From Amycolatopsis coloradensis (GTDB lineage: Bacteria > Actinomycetota > Actinomycetes > Mycobacteriales > Pseudonocardiaceae): 40,093 nucleotides of DNA. A program made the position numbers and the translations under genes. Positions 1-7,792 of the stretch are shown here, piece after piece. The stretch spans positions 7,985,743 through 8,025,835 of the forward strand of contig NZ_CP150484.1 of assembly GCF_037997115.1 (NCBI RefSeq), read 5' to 3'. A model generated the notes under the pieces. That model did not search any database, was not told the DNA's origin, and saw only the letters and a program-made list of their open reading frames with translations. The stretch's first letter is position 1, and every line of letters begins with the position of its first letter.

Positions 1-133
1 TGCCGAGGAGCCCGTCGCCGGTGTGGCTGGCGGGCTCCTCGGGGTCAGTGGTGGTGGAGGGTGTTTCGGCGGGGTTGTCGGAGCGGGCCTCGGTATTGGG
101 GCGGGATGAACTCCGGTAACCCATCGGCGGCCA

Positions 134-293
134 TTTTGATCGACCTCTTGATATACTGCGCTTGCTTTTCGCTGACGCGGTGCACGATCACGTCGTCGCA
201 GTACCGTTCGAACCTGACCAGCGGCTGCATCCGATGTAACCAGTCATCGAAGGCGTAGTGCATGAACAGGTTCGACAACAACGGCGAGATCGC
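134..293 (-). pseudogene. Group II intron reverse transcriptase/maturase remnant
   Basis: A minus-strand reading frame over this stretch matches the central palm region of a bacterial group II intron reverse transcriptase. It begins with ISPLLSNLFMHYAFDDW, continues with VRFERY, then YCDD (codons at 192-203) and VSEKQAQY. YCDD is the catalytic box, which is usually YADD in this family. Only about 53 residues of an enzyme that normally exceeds 400 are left. The upstream part of the RT domain and the downstream maturase and endonuclease parts are absent, and similarity stops near 134. The fragment begins about ten bases past the stop codon of the neighbouring VCBS-repeat gene, on the same strand. 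The intron therefore decayed, or was cut by a rearrangement, exactly at that gene's end. It cannot be functional. The family assignment is secure; the exact ends are not. Confidence 0.8.
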
Positions 294-303
294 CGACCTC
301 GGC

Positions 304-1179
304 TCAGACCGGGATGTCGCCCGCTGTCCCCCACTGGGTGGTGAACAGGCCAAGGCCGTACCAGGTCCCGTTCGACGGCCGCCACACCACGAAGTCCGCC
401 CGCGGGTCGCCGCCGAAATTGCCCGCCATGGGCACGTCGCCCGCCACACCCCATTGCTGGGTCGCGATACCGAGCACGTACCAGACACCGTTACCCGGCC
501 GCCAAACGGCGAAATCGGCGCGCCCGTCCGCATTGAAATCGCCGGCCACCGGAATATCGCCCGCGACACCCCATTGCTGGGTCGCGATTCCCCGCACGTA
601 CCAGACGCCGTCGCTCGGGCGCCAAACCGTGAAGTCGGCGCGCCCGTCGGCGTTGAAATCGCCGGCGACCGGAACATCACCGGCGACACCCCATTGCACC
701 GTGGCGATACCGAGCACGTACCAGGTGCCATTACTCGGCCGCCACACCGCGAAATCGGAGCGGCCGTCACCATTGAAATCGCCGGTCAGCGGAACGTCGC
801 CGGACACGCCCCACTGCTGGGTCACCACCGCGCCGGTGCTGCTCTGGATGATGTACCAAATACCGTTGCTCGGCCGCCACACGGCGAAGTCGGCCCGATG
901 GTCGCCGTCGTAGTCCGCGGCCACCGGCACGTCGCCCGAGACACCCCACTGCTGGGTCACGACACTGCCGTTGCTGCTGCGGATCACGTACCAGACACCG
1001 TTACCCGGCCGCCAAACCGCCTTGTCGGCGAACCCGTCGCCATCGAAATCCGCGGCGGGCTTCTGAGACGCCGGCGAGGCGGCGATACCGATATCGTCCG
1101 CGCCCGCGGCCGGTGGCATTACGAGCAGGCCCGCGAGCAGACCCGCCAATGCCGTCCCCAGCCGAATGGATCTTCGCAT
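304..1179 (-). CDS. Secreted FG-GAP/VCBS repeat protein
   Basis: This 291-residue protein is predicted to be exported. A signal peptide (MRRSIR, hydrophobic LAGLLAGLLV, AGA cleavage region) is followed by six tandem repeats of about 40-45 residues, each built on D-x-D-G-D/R-x-D-F-x-VWRPSNGxWYV and QWGVxGDVPV. The D-x-D-G-D cores are the calcium-binding loops of FG-GAP/VCBS beta-propeller blades. Such proteins usually act as extracellular binding or adhesion domains; no enzyme domain is present. The start is the ATG at 1179, preceded by an AGAGG ribosome site. A longer in-frame extension to 1377 overlaps the divergent regulator and lacks a signal peptide. The repeats are nearly identical at DNA level (period about 120 bp), so repeat number may vary. 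The last repeat ends in GDIPV just before the intron remnant. The divergent IclR gene 151 bp away is a possible regulator. Confidence 0.85.
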   Translation of the reverse strand: MRRSIRLGTALAGLLAGLLVMPPAAGADDIGIAASPASQKPAADFDGDGFADKAVWRPGNGVWYVIRSSNGSVVTQQWGVSGDVPVAADYDGDHRADFAVWRPSNGIWYIIQSSTGAVVTQQWGVSGDVPLTGDFNGDGRSDFAVWRPSNGTWYVLGIATVQWGVAGDVPVAGDFNADGRADFTVWRPSDGVWYVRGIATQQWGVAGDIPVAGDFNADGRADFAVWRPGNGVWYVLGIATQQWGVAGDVPMAGNFGGDPRADFVVWRPSNGTWYGLGLFTTQWGTAGDIPV

Positions 1180-1330
1180 TTTTCCGGTACCTCTTTCCGT
1201 TCGGTGGACGTGCTCTTCCCAGCCCGCGCTTTTTGACCGAAGATACGGACCGGGGCAGTTCCAGCCTGACACCGGCGGCATGGCCTTGTCAGCAAGGATT
1301 CCGTCCAGCGGACCGCGCGAGGGGATTTCA

Positions 1331-1930
1331 GTGGAGACCAAGAGAAGAGCCAGAAGCGTCCTCGAAGGCGCCTTCACCCTATTGGATGCCTTGGTACGAC
1401 ATCAAGGTGAAGCAGGATTGACCCAGCTGGCCAATTCCTGTTCGATACCGAAATCGACGGCATACCGATTACTCGAGCAATTGACCGCACTGGAGGTTGT
1501 CCAGCGCAACGAAAACCGCTATCGCGTCGGCGCGCAGGCATTCCGGCTCGGCCAATCGTGGCAGCCCTATCCGCGGCTGCTGGAACTCGCGCGCGGCGAG
1601 CTCCGGCGCCTGGCCGCGGCCACCCGAGCCAGTTCGGTACTCGCCGTACCCTGTGACGGCCGCATCCTGATCGCCGCCGCCAGCCTCACCCGGCCGGAGG
1701 ACGGCGTCCTTCTCCGGCCCGGATCGACCGTGCCCCAGCGCACCGGCCGCTTCTGCCCGACCTGGCAAGCGGAACACGAACTCGTCGCCGTCGAAGCGTC
1801 CGTCAGGCTGCCGACCGGCCGGACGGTCGGCTCGATCGCGACCGTGCTCACGCTGCCGCAGTCACCCGTCACGATGTCCGACACCGTCGCCCGCGCCGCC
1901 CGCACCCTCGGCGCGGCGCTGGCGGACTGA
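1331..1930 (+). CDS. IclR-family transcriptional regulator, short form
   Basis: This protein of 199 residues has an N-terminal winged helix typical of IclR proteins. Residues about 10-65 include FTLLDALVRHQ, LTQLANSCSIPKSTAYRLLEQL and a wing ending in RYRVGAQAFRLGQ. The C-terminal effector domain is about 120 residues, clearly shorter than in ordinary IclR proteins of about 250 residues. It keeps the ASSVLAVPCDGRILIAAA-like beta core and a second half near VGSIATVLTLP. The start chosen is the GTG at 1331, behind GAGGGG. An ATG at 1280 would add 17 residues and lacks a good ribosome site. IclR proteins bind DNA as dimers and respond to small metabolites. The ligand cannot be told here. The divergent position suggests control of the secreted repeat protein and of itself, which is an inference. 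Confidence 0.85.
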   Translation: METKRRARSVLEGAFTLLDALVRHQGEAGLTQLANSCSIPKSTAYRLLEQLTALEVVQRNENRYRVGAQAFRLGQSWQPYPRLLELARGELRRLAAATRASSVLAVPCDGRILIAAASLTRPEDGVLLRPGSTVPQRTGRFCPTWQAEHELVAVEASVRLPTGRTVGSIATVLTLPQSPVTMSDTVARAARTLGAALAD

Positions 1931-1963
1931 GCGACGTGTGCGGTCTCGCGCTACGGTCCCCTC

Positions 1964-2371
1964 GTGACCCCTGCCGATGCCCGCGAAGCCCTCCTATTCC
2001 ACTCCGGCGCGCACCCGGATGTGGATGATCCGCGGTGGCGGACAGGGTTTCTCGGGTCTTTGCGACCCTTCAGCGGGTTGCGCGAGGAGAATTATCATGA
2101 GGTGATGGCCGCGTTGCGCGCTCTCACCGAACAGCTGCAGGCCGACTCTGTGCCGCGTGAAGTCGTTTCCGCCGTGGTCGGGATCTGCCACTTCGCGCGG
2201 GCCTGGGGCGTCGCGCCCGACGGCATGCTCCGCGGGAACGGCCTGATCGACGACGAGGACGCGGCTCGCCTCGAGGAGTGGATCTGGACCATCTCCTACG
2301 CGCTGTCGATGATCTTGGACGGCGACGCGGCGGAGGCCTTCGCCGAGTACGACCATGAACGTCTCTGGTAG
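1964..2371 (+). CDS. Hypothetical protein, about 135 residues
   Basis: I do not recognise this family. The protein is acidic, mostly helical in appearance, and has no signal peptide or membrane segment. The middle is rich in Leu, Glu and Arg (ENYHEVMAALRALTEQLQ) and the C-terminal half contains WIWTISYALSMILDGDAAEAFAEYDHERLW. It starts at a GTG 33 bases after the IclR stop, so it may share that transcript. Its end runs up to the phosphotransferase-like gene that follows, with 10 bases between its stop and that gene's likely GTG start. It is presumably a small cytoplasmic accessory protein. Codon use matches the neighbours, so it is probably a real gene. Confidence 0.6.
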   Translation: MTPADAREALLFHSGAHPDVDDPRWRTGFLGSLRPFSGLREENYHEVMAALRALTEQLQADSVPREVVSAVVGICHFARAWGVAPDGMLRGNGLIDDEDAARLEEWIWTISYALSMILDGDAAEAFAEYDHERLW

Positions 2372-2381
2372 GAACGGATAC

Positions 2382-3206
2382 GTGACAGGGGGCGATCTGC
2401 CGGACTGGCTGCCCGGGTGGGGTGTGGATCACCTGGGCGGCAAGCCGGTCGCCGTGCTGTTCGGGGCACGGTCGATCTCGGCGGTGTTCGGGCTGCGGTT
2501 GGCCACCGGGCGCGACGTCGTGGTGAAGGTGCGGGAAGACGACGGCCGCGCCGCGTCGTGCGTCACCGCGCAGGCCCGGTTGGCCGACCGGGGATTTCCG
2601 TGCGCCCGGCCGATCACGCCCGCGACCGGCGTCGGGACGCTGGCCGTGCACGCCGAGGAATCCAGGCCCGGCGGTGAACTGCTGCGCGGCGGTGTTCGCC
2701 CGGCTGATGACCGGACTGGCCGACGTGACCGTCCCGCCGCCACTGCCGAATCCCCGCTGGATACGGTGGGACCACACGGATCCCGGGTTGTGGCCGTCCA
2801 TCGGGGACCTCGATCGGCGGGACCAGGACGCCGTACCCGCGTACGTCGTCGAAGCGGCCGAACGGATCCGCGAACGGCTGCTCTCCGCCGGCCTGCCCCG
2901 CGTACTCGGCCACGCCGACTTCGAAGCGCAGAACCTCCGCTGGCACGACGGCCGCATCTGGGCCGTGCACGACTGGGACAGCCTGGCGTGGCAGCCGGAG
3001 GCCGCACTGGCGGGAGCGGCGAGCGCGGTCTTTCCCAAGACCGGGGCCGCCGGTTCACCACGGAGGAGCAGGAGGTCGCGTGGGCGGCGAGCCTGTGGCC
3101 CGTGGCGCACGACGTCCGCTGGGAAGTGCTGCACGGCGCTCCCCCGGGTTCCCATGACGTCGTCCGCGCGCAGGTGGCCGAACGCCTGCGCCGGGCGAAG
3201 ACCTGA
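2382..3206 (+). pseudogene. Aminoglycoside phosphotransferase-like gene with two frameshifts
   Basis: Three blocks of one APH/choline-kinase-like protein lie in two frames. Block one (2382 to about 2670) has LPDWLPGW, a beta-rich N-lobe with VAVLFGARSISAVF and a conserved Lys in DVVVKV. Block two is shifted by +1 (about 2674-3050). It contains the C-lobe with PNPRWIRWDH, VLGHADFEAQNLRWHDG (catalytic HxDxxxxN type) and VHDWDSLAWQPE (metal-binding DxD type). Block three returns to the first frame (about 3055-3206) with FTTEEQEVAWAASLWPVAHD. The shifts lie near 2665-2700 and 3045-3058 and cancel each other. Either the gene is broken or the assembly has two indels. If intact, it would be a small-molecule kinase of unknown substrate; resistance should not be assumed. 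The start is a GTG behind GGAA; an upstream ATG at 2355 is the alternative. Confidence 0.75.
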
Positions 3207-3213
3207 TGGGAGG

Positions 3214-3531
3214 TCAGCAGGCCCTGACGATGACCGAGTGCGCCTTGCCGCCGAGGTCGAGGATCGTCACGTCCCGGTTCCCGGCGGGCACGCGGACCTG
3301 GTAGGTGCCGGGGTCGACCGGGTAGCCGAAGTAGCTGCCCGAGGGCGCCGACGAGGTGCCCGCGATCATCGAGCCGTTGGTGCGGTGGATCGTGGTGGAG
3401 ACCACTTTGCCGCAGTTGTTGGAAATGTAGATCTTGCCCTTGGTCGCGGCGGAGGCGGAGCCCGCGCCGAGGACCGAAATGACCAGGCCCGCGGTGGCCA
3501 GAACGGCGAAAACGCGCCGGGTGGTCGTCAT
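3214..3531 (-). CDS. Small secreted protein of unknown function
   Basis: This 105-residue protein starts at the ATG at 3531, which follows a strong GAGGAG site; the longer frame to 3576 lacks one. Residues 1-30 form a classical signal peptide (MTTTRRVFAVLATAG, then VISVLGAGSASAA). The mature part of about 75 residues looks all-beta, with ISNNCGKVV, SSAPSGSYFGYPVDPGTYQVRVP and a terminal IVRAC. Its two Cys (in NNCGK and at the end) could form a disulfide that ties the ends of a compact beta sandwich. No enzymatic motif is visible. It converges with the phosphotransferase-like gene, only 7 bases away, and it precedes no other gene on its strand. Confidence 0.75.
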   Translation of the reverse strand: MTTTRRVFAVLATAGLVISVLGAGSASAATKGKIYISNNCGKVVSTTIHRTNGSMIAGTSSAPSGSYFGYPVDPGTYQVRVPAGNRDVTILDLGGKAHSVIVRAC

Positions 3532-3645
3532 GGTGCTCCTCAGGAGTTGCCGGGGTATCAGCCACAAGATATCCACGGACGCACCGGCGCACTGTCGGTC
3601 GAACGAACCACACCGGCCGGGAAACGGCCCCGGAGGTGACCGTGC

Positions 3646-4332
3646 TCAGCGCTTGGGCGCCACCTTGCCGATGGCGGCGGTGGCCAGTGCGGTCACCCCG
3701 TCCTTGACCGGCGCGCCGTCGGTCTGGTTGGTGTAGTCGACGTGGTACACGATGTTGCGATACCGAGCGGTGACCGCCACCGAGTGGCCGCGTTTCCCTT
3801 GCTCGACGAGCAAAGCCTCGTCGGCGTTCCGCACGTTCACCGCGACCCCGTTCCGGACCCGGCGTTTCAGGTGTTCCGTCGCGGCGTCCACTCCGGACTT
3901 CGTGCGGGTGGCGTGGTAGACGTAGCCGGTGACGATCACGTGCGCCGCCCGGACCTTGTCCTTGATGAAGGTGTCGGTGTTGTTCCAGGCGCACTGCCCT
4001 TGTTCCAGGGAGTCCGAGGTCGAGTTGGCCGATCCCGCCTCGAAATCCGTCCGGCCGGGAATGTAGCGGGCCACCTCGCTCTTGTCGAAGACGGCACAAC
4101 CGATCGGCGCCTTCGCCACGTCCTGCGAGGCGTTCACGGGCGGTGGCGCGTCGGAGCCGCCTTCCCTGACGAAGATCCAGTACCCGCCGAAAGCCAGCCC
4201 GAGCACCATGACGGTGCCCAGCGCCAGCAGCACGATCAGCAGCCCGGTCTTCTTCTTGCGAGGTGGCTGCTGGTGGTACTGCCACCCCGGTTGCGGCACG
4301 GGGTACGGCACTGGCGGACCGGGCTGGCTCAT
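3646..4332 (-). CDS. Membrane-anchored extracytoplasmic protein, DUF3558-like
   Basis: This 228-residue protein has a proline-rich cytoplasmic N-terminus (about residues 1-24), a basic RKKK stop, one transmembrane helix (about 29-52, GLLIVLLALGTVMVLGLAF) and an external domain of about 170 residues. The external part has GCAVFDKSEV, then QCAWNNTD, the spacing of two Cys around a short domain seen in actinobacterial DUF3558-type lipoproteins and anchored proteins. Similarity to that family is by pattern only. It is probably a substrate-independent cell-surface protein; no catalytic motif is seen. It is a single gene, separated by 131 bases from the response regulator gene upstream. Confidence 0.7.
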   Translation of the reverse strand: MSQPGPPVPYPVPQPGWQYHQQPPRKKKTGLLIVLLALGTVMVLGLAFGGYWIFVREGGSDAPPPVNASQDVAKAPIGCAVFDKSEVARYIPGRTDFEAGSANSTSDSLEQGQCAWNNTDTFIKDKVRAAHVIVTGYVYHATRTKSGVDAATEHLKRRVRNGVAVNVRNADEALLVEQGKRGHSVAVTARYRNIVYHVDYTNQTDGAPVKDGVTALATAAIGKVAPKR

Positions 4333-4463
4333 CGAACTCCCTCGGGCGTCTTCCTCGAAGCGGTGCCGCGGGCATCCGGTCCCCTCGACACCGAATGCCC
4401 GCGGCGCCCCCTGCTCCGGTGACGCTAGACCGATCGCGGCTCCCGGGATGTCCGGTGAACGCC

Positions 4464-5138
4464 TTACATCGAAGCCTCGTTGAGCTCGGCTAGCGTGATG
4501 ACACCGTCGTCGAGTGCCCTGGTGACGAGCTGGCTCTTGGTGCGGGCCTCACGTCCGACGTTCGAGTACTTCACGCGCACCCGGGCGATATGCGTGTCGA
4601 CGGTCTTGACCGTGATGTGGAGTTTCGCGGCGACGAGTTCCTTGGAGGAGGCGGCGAACCATGCCCGTAGTACCTCGATTTCGCGTGGGGACAGGCGTGG
4701 CCTGCCCGGGGAGTCGTCCGCGGCGAGCGCGCCGGACAGCGACGGCGCCGTGTACGTCTGCCCGCCCGCGACGGCCCTGATCGCGGGTACGAGGTGCTCG
4801 GGCCCCTCCCGTTTGGTCAGATACGCGAGCGCGCCGAGATCGATGCATTTGATCGCGGTGGCGTTGTCCGCGTGCTGGGAGTACACGACCACGCGGCGGC
4901 CGCTCTCGACCAGACGGCGGAGTTCGCCGAAATCCGGTTTGCGGGGCACCAGCTCGAGATCGAAGATCACCACGTCGGCGGCGGCACCGGGGCCGGTCCA
5001 CACGTCGGAGAGGCGGGCTCCGGCGTCGACGAGACCGATCGGCGGGTCCGCCTGCTCACACCAGTACCGCACACCCGCCGCGATCGCCGCGTGGTCGTCC
5101 ACGATCACCGCCGTGATCAGCTCTCCGCCGGCTGCCAT
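4464..5138 (-). CDS. NarL/LuxR-type response regulator
   Basis: A 224-residue two-component response regulator. The receiver domain (about residues 7-125) has the acidic pair D14-D15, the phospho-acceptor D60 in VVIFDLE, S87 in VVVYSQ and K109 in YLTKREG, so all phosphorylation residues are present. The LuxR-type helix-turn-helix covers about 148-212 (LSPREIEVLRAW, then AKLHITVKTVDTHIARVRVKY). It begins inside the end of the kinase-like gene (22-base overlap), so it is translationally coupled to that gene. It should be phosphorylated by the kinase at 6220-7314 and act as a DNA-binding dimer. Its targets are unknown. Confidence 0.9.
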   Translation of the reverse strand: MAAGGELITAVIVDDHAAIAAGVRYWCEQADPPIGLVDAGARLSDVWTGPGAAADVVIFDLELVPRKPDFGELRRLVESGRRVVVYSQHADNATAIKCIDLGALAYLTKREGPEHLVPAIRAVAGGQTYTAPSLSGALAADDSPGRPRLSPREIEVLRAWFAASSKELVAAKLHITVKTVDTHIARVRVKYSNVGREARTKSQLVTRALDDGVITLAELNEASM

Positions 5139-6223
5139 TGTGCCTCCATCCAGACCGTTCCGTCACCGTCGAAGATCTCGATCCGCACGTCCGGTGCCCT
5201 CGGCGTGGACGCGATCGGCTCGGCGCAGTCCGCGACCACGTTGACCGACACCGATCCGGGGCTTCCGACCACGGTGACCCGCGCCCAGGATCCGGCCGTC
5301 GCCAGCGCGGTGAGCGCGGCGTCGGTGAGGTCCCGCCGGACGGCCACGGGTGGCACGGGCCAGTGGCCACGCACGTCCAGATCGACCTCGACGCCTTTGC
5401 GGTCGGCGATGTCCGCGCACTGTCTCAGCTCATGCAGCAGCGGGTTCTCCACCTCGTCGGTTTCGGCGAACAGCCGGCGCATCCGGGCCGCTTCGATCGC
5501 GCATCCGCGCTGCACCAGGGGATCCGAGGGCGCGAGCGAACCGTCCGCCAGACCTGTCAGCAACGGTACGGTCGTGTCGGTCAGCTCGGCGAGCCGCTGC
5601 TCGCGACGGCTGTGCGCGCCCGCCGCTACGGCCTCCGCGGTGCGCAACCGTTCCAGTTCCCGCGTGGCCTCGGCCGCCCGCGCGCCGATCCGGCCCAGCA
5701 CGGCCGCGACCACGGCGACGCACAGCGGAAGGCCGATCACCGTCACCGAACCGGTGACGAACCGGGCCAGCACGCTCCGGCTCGCGTCCTGGAAAAGCAG
5801 CAGGTTCGCCAAGGCGAGCGACTCGTGTGCCACCAGGAAGGCCAGCATCGTCCTCAAGGGACGGTCGAGCAGGACGACGATGCCGACCCAGTTGGCCGCG
5901 CCGAACATCCAGTCCACCGTGGTCGCCGTCTCGCCGTCCGGCAAGGTCAGGTACGCGGGCGCGGACGCGGCCAGCACGAGGGCGACGGCGGGCCACCGCG
6001 CCACGCCCCACGGCCGCCGCAGTACGACCAGCACCACTTCGACGGCCAGTACCGCGGTCAGCGCGGCCAATGCGGCGAACTGGACAGCGGGCAGTTCGTG
6101 GGATTTCAGGCCCCGCACGAGATTACTCGACCCGAGCACGTCAACGGTCAGTATCGCGACGAGCAGCACGGCGATCCGCAGCCCGCGCCTCAGCTGGTCC
6201 TGGGTCGCTTCACCGCCGCTCAT
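5117..6223 (-). CDS. Membrane histidine-kinase-like protein lacking the phospho-acceptor His
   Basis: This 368-residue protein has an N-terminal half of about five to six membrane helices (residues about 10-200, e.g. AVLLVAILTVDVLG, ALAALTAVLAVEVVLVVL). A cytoplasmic half follows that is laid out like a NarL-family kinase. The dimerisation helix reads RREQRLAELTDTTVPLLTGL. Active members have ELHD at this place, so the phospho-acceptor His is a Thr. The C-terminal part (LTDAALTALATAGSWARVTVVG) resembles a HATPase fold but shows no clear Asn box or DxGxG. It starts at the ATG at 6223, overlapping the kinase stop by ATGA, and overlaps the response regulator start by 22 bases. It is probably a pseudokinase that modulates or heterodimerises with the kinase; this is inference. 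Confidence 0.8.
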   Translation of the reverse strand: MSGGEATQDQLRRGLRIAVLLVAILTVDVLGSSNLVRGLKSHELPAVQFAALAALTAVLAVEVVLVVLRRPWGVARWPAVALVLAASAPAYLTLPDGETATTVDWMFGAANWVGIVVLLDRPLRTMLAFLVAHESLALANLLLFQDASRSVLARFVTGSVTVIGLPLCVAVVAAVLGRIGARAAEATRELERLRTAEAVAAGAHSRREQRLAELTDTTVPLLTGLADGSLAPSDPLVQRGCAIEAARMRRLFAETDEVENPLLHELRQCADIADRKGVEVDLDVRGHWPVPPVAVRRDLTDAALTALATAGSWARVTVVGSPGSVSVNVVADCAEPIASTPRAPDVRIEIFDGDGTVWMEAQWQPAES

Positions 6224-7314
6224 GCCGACCACTTCAGCCGGACCACCGTGCCGGCCCCTTCGGCGGAGGTGATCGCCGCCGTGCCACCGACCCGGTTCAT
6301 CCTGCCGTGCACGGATTCCCGCAACCCGCGTCGCGCCGTCACCCGGTCGCCGGCGGCGAATCCTTTTCCCTCGTCGGAAATCTCGACCGAGAGCGCCTGC
6401 GCGTCGCCGCGCAGCCGGACCCGTCCCCGGTCCGTCCCGGCATGGCGGCGCACGTTGTTGAGCGCCTCCCGGACGGCCCCGGCGATCGCGCCCGCCACCT
6501 CGGACGGCAGCGACAGCCGCGGCGGTACGTCGAGCTCGACGGTCAGGTGGCCGGTGCCGAGGTCCGCGCGGAGCAACTCGACGAGGTCGGCCTCCGGCGA
6601 TGTCCGCCCGTCGTCGAGGAAACGCAACCGGGCCAGATCGCGGCGTGCCTGCGGGGCCAGCCAATCCGCGTCCGGGGGCACCTGCCCGAGGCCGACCATC
6701 AGCAGGGTGGTGGCCGCGGTGTCGTGCAGCGAGTTCGCCAGCTCACGTTCCTCGGCGCGGACCGCCGCCGCCACGGCGGCCTCTCGGCGCACCTGTTCGG
6801 CCTCGGCCGCCGTCCGATCGGCGCGTTCGGCCGCGCGGGCGACGAGCACCCAGGCCACCCTGGACATCGCGGCCATCGCCGGCACCCACACCTGCGACGC
6901 GCTCAGGGTGAGCCCAGCGGCGGCGAAGACGACGAGCATCCCGCCACCGGCGATCAGCGCCGCGAGGGCACCGGTCAGCAGCGGGGTGCGCCATTGCCAG
7001 GTCACGCACGCGAAGACGACCAGGAGCCGGAGCCAGCCCGTGTTGCCGTCCGCCTCGGCGTCGGTCCAGAAGACGGTGAGGCACAAGCCCAGCAGCACCG
7101 CCACGTCCACGGCGATCGGGGCCCGCCGCAGCCACCATCCCTGTGCGCAGGTCCAGACCACGGCGACGGCGACCACCACGGCCGTGGCCGCGAATGCGGC
7201 GGGTGAGCTCCTGAGCAGGCCGATCGCCGCTATGGGCGGCAAGGTCGCGACCCGCACGACGACGGCATACCGGTATCCGAAACTGGTCAGCAGCCGCCCG
7301 GCCTCCCCCGCCAC
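6220..7314 (-). CDS. Sensor histidine kinase, NarL family (HisKA_3/HATPase_c)
   Basis: This kinase has 364 residues. Residues about 15-160 hold five or six membrane helices with almost no extracytoplasmic loop, so it probably senses within or near the membrane. A linker helix rich in Ala, Glu and Arg follows. The HisKA_3 box ERELANSLHDTAATTL carries the phospho-acceptor H197. The ATPase domain has the Asn box REALNNVRRH (N286), the G1 box DEGKGF (314-319) and a final GLRESVHGRM segment with GTAAITSAEGAGTVVRL. It starts at a GTG at 7314, preceded by GAGG. It is the first gene of a three-gene operon with overlapping ends: kinase, kinase-like partner, response regulator. The signal is unknown. 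Confidence 0.9.
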   Translation of the reverse strand: MAGEAGRLLTSFGYRYAVVVRVATLPPIAAIGLLRSSPAAFAATAVVVAVAVVWTCAQGWWLRRAPIAVDVAVLLGLCLTVFWTDAEADGNTGWLRLLVVFACVTWQWRTPLLTGALAALIAGGGMLVVFAAAGLTLSASQVWVPAMAAMSRVAWVLVARAAERADRTAAEAEQVRREAAVAAAVRAEERELANSLHDTAATTLLMVGLGQVPPDADWLAPQARRDLARLRFLDDGRTSPEADLVELLRADLGTGHLTVELDVPPRLSLPSEVAGAIAGAVREALNNVRRHAGTDRGRVRLRGDAQALSVEISDEGKGFAAGDRVTARRGLRESVHGRMNRVGGTAAITSAEGAGTVVRLKWSA

Positions 7315-7792
7315 CCGTTACCTCGCCAACCGTCGAACCCGGCAAACCTCGCGCGGGTGACCATACCGGCCGACGATGTCGGGTGGTGCCGATTCCGGAT
7401 GACCGGTACCGAGGTGAACGGCTCACCGACCGTCCGGGGCGGAGACCCCTCCGGTTGACTGGTTCGAGCAGTTTCGAGTCGGTCTCAGTCGATCCTGGTT
7501 CCCGCCGAAGCAGCCAGCCCAGGCAACTCGGTCCTCCTGATCAAGGATTTCGATCAGACTCGCCGGCATGATCTCTCAACAACCAGGTCAATCAGTGTCG
7601 TCCCGCGCTAATTTCCCACGTTGGAAAGTTTCCGCCGTCGAATTCGGGAAGGCAGCGAAAAGATAGGTGTACCTTCACATTATCGCCGACTCGGTTTCGC
7701 GTAATGCCAAGTCAAGTTGGCATTACGCGCCATTTCGCTGCGGCGGCTCGATCGAAAGTGCCCCGCGATCCTCGGCTCCGAGCAGCTACCGG
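7315..7792. other. Intergenic region, 478 bp
   Basis: No convincing gene was found here. The left side must hold the promoter of the kinase operon, which reads leftwards. The right side holds the perfect inverted repeat described separately, just after the end of the GAF-ANTAR gene. A weaker inverted repeat (CTGATC, nine bases, GATCAG) sits near 7538-7558. The part near 7600-7700 is clearly richer in A and T than the surroundings. Confidence 0.6.
7698..7729 (-). terminator. Perfect 13-bp inverted repeat, probable terminator stem-loop
   Basis: CGCGTAATGCCAA at 7698-7710 and its exact complement at 7717-7729 enclose a six-base loop. The stem lies 63 bases past the stop of the first GAF-ANTAR gene on the minus strand. 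There is no T run, which is common for actinobacterial terminators. It could also be an operator or an RNA structure bound by a regulator. The position favours a transcription end. Confidence 0.55.

Noticed and set aside
304..1080. Regular repeats as a CRISPR array
   Set aside because: The repeats are coding, with a period of about 120 bases and no unique spacers. They encode VCBS blades.
7698..7729. Inverted repeat as an ANTAR target RNA (paired hexaloop hairpins)
   Set aside because: The loop is six bases long, but on the transcribed strand it reads CTTGAC, with no A at position 1, and there is only one hairpin. The known ANTAR target has two hairpins with A1 and G4. A terminator is more likely.
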